Shown: positions 6,251 through 7,124 of the stretch, piece by piece
Layout: every line of letters begins with the position of its first letter
Numbering within the stretch: the first letter of the stretch is position 1
Source of the DNA: Clostridiales bacterium
GTDB lineage: Bacteria; Bacillota; Clostridia; Christensenellales; Borkfalkiaceae
Length of the DNA stretch: 7,124 nucleotides
NCBI GenBank assembly: GCA_021635425.1
Contig: JAJWOJ010000102.1
Coordinates: 1 to 7,124, forward strand
Direction: 5' to 3'
Notes under the pieces: generated by a model
Databases searched by the model: none
Seen by the model: only the letters and a program-made list of their open reading frames with translations
What the model was told of the DNA's origin: nothing
Made by a program: the position numbers and the translations under genes

Positions 6251-6514
6251 TTAAGCAAGTTTTATCGTTTTGCGGATGATTCTGGCAGTGCATGTGCAGA
6301 TTCCTTTCTTCGCGGCAATGACCGTCAGTGAATCGATTCTGACTTTTCTGTTGCTGTTTGTGCATCTGAAATTTCTTCGTAATACTTGGCTGAATAAAAT
6401 ACCGATTGTATGTGCGGGAATTACGACCGTATTCATCGGCGGCATCGACCATATTGCGTTGTGCGGGCTGTCAACATTTATGGGAATATCTATGGCGACA
6501 CGGGCAGAGAATCG
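6251..6514 (-). other. Long open frame on the minus strand, no firm start
   Basis: Reading leftward, the frame is open for 87 codons from just after a stop at 6515-6517 to a TAA at 6251-6253. Met codons occur at 6443-6445 and 6434-6436, giving at most 64 residues from a start codon. The translation has reasonable-looking composition, for example INVDSPHNAIWSMPPMNTVV and KVRIDSLTVIAAKKG, but matches nothing I recognise. It may be the C-terminal remnant of a gene, or the shadow of the + strand frame at 6276-6542. Confidence 0.2.
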
Positions 6515-6542
6515 TTATTGTATTTCTGACGTGGACGAATAA
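6276..6542 (+). CDS. Doubtful ORF, 88 residues, hydrophobic
   Basis: An ATG at 6276 opens a frame of 88 residues ending in TAA at 6540-6542; a TTG two codons earlier (6270) could also start it. The product would have a hydrophobic region near residues 17-31 (VSESILTFLLLFVHL) and another near 43-57 (KIPIVCAGITTVFIG). There is no good ribosome site before either start, and I recognise no domain. The opposite strand is also open across nearly the same stretch (6514 down to 6251), so one frame may be a shadow of the other, or both may be remnants. Composition is intermediate between its neighbours. I list it because it is the only + strand content of this roughly 300-bp region. Confidence 0.25.
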   Translation: MILAVHVQIPFFAAMTVSESILTFLLLFVHLKFLRNTWLNKIPIVCAGITTVFIGGIDHIALCGLSTFMGISMATRAENRYCISDVDE

Positions 6543-6552
6543 AGAAAAGAAA

Positions 6553-6558
6553 AAGGAG
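6553..6558 (+). promoter_or_regulatory. Shine-Dalgarno site fixing the LOG gene start
   Basis: AAGGAG is the strongest ribosome site in the window and lies 9 nt before the ATG at 6568. The LOG frame is open much further upstream (an ATG at 6406), but the extra residues do not resemble the family, so 6568 is the start. Confidence 0.8.
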
Positions 6559-6567
6559 TATTCGGGT

Positions 6568-7110
6568 ATGAATATTACGGTTTACCTCGGTGCAAACGAG
6601 GGTAATGATCCGACTTTGCGCAAAGCCGTCGAAGAACTTGGCGCATGGATCGGCACGAGCGGAAATGCGCTGATCTACGGCGGTTCGAAATCCGGTTTGA
6701 TGGGCGCGTTAGCCGACAGCGTTTTGAGTGCGGGCGGCAAGGTAACGGGCGTCGAACCGCAGTTTTTTATCGAAAATGAATTTCAGCATAAAGGACTTAC
6801 AAAGCTGATAATAACAAAGGATATGTCGGAGCGCAAAAATGAAATGATTAACCTTGGCGACGCTTTTATCGCGTTTCCCGGCGGAACGGGAACGTTGGAA
6901 GAAATTACCGAGGTTATGTCGAAAGTGTCTTTGAAACATTTGAATGCGCCATGTATTCTTTACAACTTAGACGGATATTATAACGATTTAAAAGCCCTTT
7001 TAAAGCATATGATTGAAAAGGGGCTGTCTTCAGATGAACGTCAGAAAGGTATCTATTTTGCAGAAAATCTCGATGACATTAAAGGGATTTTAAGCGCGCA
7101 CGTTATCTGA
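6568..7110 (+). CDS. LOG-family phosphoribohydrolase (TIGR00730)
   Basis: The 180 residues form a Rossmann-like LOG/lysine-decarboxylase-like fold. The diagnostic motifs are IYGGSKSGLMG (36-46), MSERKNEM (86-93, with Arg89 and Lys90) and PGGTGTLEE (104-112, with Glu112 as the expected catalytic acid). Characterised members hydrolyse N6-substituted nucleoside 5'-monophosphates such as cytokinin ribotides, or AMP, to the free base and ribose 5-phosphate. In bacteria without cytokinins the physiological substrate is often unknown. Length is typical for the family (about 180-200 residues), and both catalytic motifs are intact. It is cytoplasmic and usually dimeric. The gene stands apart from the glycan block by more than 700 bp and carries its own strong ribosome site. 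The stop codon falls inside a 16-bp palindrome. Confidence 0.92.
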   Translation: MNITVYLGANEGNDPTLRKAVEELGAWIGTSGNALIYGGSKSGLMGALADSVLSAGGKVTGVEPQFFIENEFQHKGLTKLIITKDMSERKNEMINLGDAFIAFPGGTGTLEEITEVMSKVSLKHLNAPCILYNLDGYYNDLKALLKHMIEKGLSSDERQKGIYFAENLDDIKGILSAHVI

Positions 7111-7121
7111 TATATATCAGA
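7106..7121. repeat. 16-bp perfect palindrome overlapping the LOG stop codon
   Basis: TCTGATATATATCAGA is identical to its reverse complement and includes the TGA stop at 7108-7110. With no spacer it would make a poor hairpin, and the window ends before a T-tract could be seen. It may be an operator for a following gene, part of a terminator, or chance. Confidence 0.45.
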
Positions 7122-7124
7122 AAG

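Noticed and set aside
6406..6567. Upstream extension of the LOG gene
   Set aside because: The 54 extra residues do not fit the family, and a strong AAGGAG site supports the ATG at 6568.

Overview
The window looks like chromosomal DNA of an uncultured, probably gut-associated Bacillota (Clostridia-type) bacterium. The signs are purine-rich Shine-Dalgarno sites (GAGG, GGAG, AAGGAG), sigma-A promoters with extended -10 elements, mixed AGA/CGC arginine codons, a BspA/Flg_new-type surface lipoprotein and a SmpB close to the Bacillus form. The lineage is an inference; no rRNA or other marker is present to confirm it.

Layout. (1) 1-866: a probable surface lipoprotein, cut by the left edge, ending in one Listeria-Bacteroides (Flg_new) repeat. 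(2) 867-1282: a short decayed coding remnant, then a gene-free stretch with an extended -10 promoter (1014-1042), a long hairpin followed by T6 (1101-1179) and a second extended -10 promoter driving smpB. The first promoter and the hairpin together could define a small RNA of about 130 nt. (3) 1283-1735: smpB, the tmRNA-binding trans-translation factor, closed by its own terminator overlapping the stop codon. (4) 1801-5780: three co-directional genes: an FAD/NAD(P)-binding oxidoreductase of the UDP-galactopyranose-mutase-like/amine-oxidase superfamily, a polytopic GT-C (PMT/GT39-like) glycosyltransferase and a GtrA-like small membrane protein. (5) 5858-6247: an AT-rich, cysteine-rich four-helix membrane protein of unknown function. 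(6) 6248-6542: a region open on both strands with no recognisable product. (7) 6568-7110: a LOG-family (TIGR00730) phosphoribohydrolase, followed by a 16-bp perfect palindrome at the right edge.

How the genes may work together. The three-gene block is best read as a cell-envelope glycan module. GtrA-type proteins are thought to move polyprenyl-phosphate sugars across the membrane, GT-C enzymes use such lipid-linked sugars outside, and the flavoenzyme could modify the sugar, nucleotide sugar or lipid carrier. No GtrB-like polyprenyl-phosphate glycosyltransferase lies in the window, so the donor-making step must be elsewhere or work differently. smpB and the LOG gene are separate housekeeping-type genes.

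I see no CRISPR array, complete insertion sequence, tRNA or rRNA. Nothing here is clearly a new defence or mobile system. The points most worth a second look are the glycan cassette, the putative small RNA upstream of smpB, and the both-strand open region before the LOG gene.
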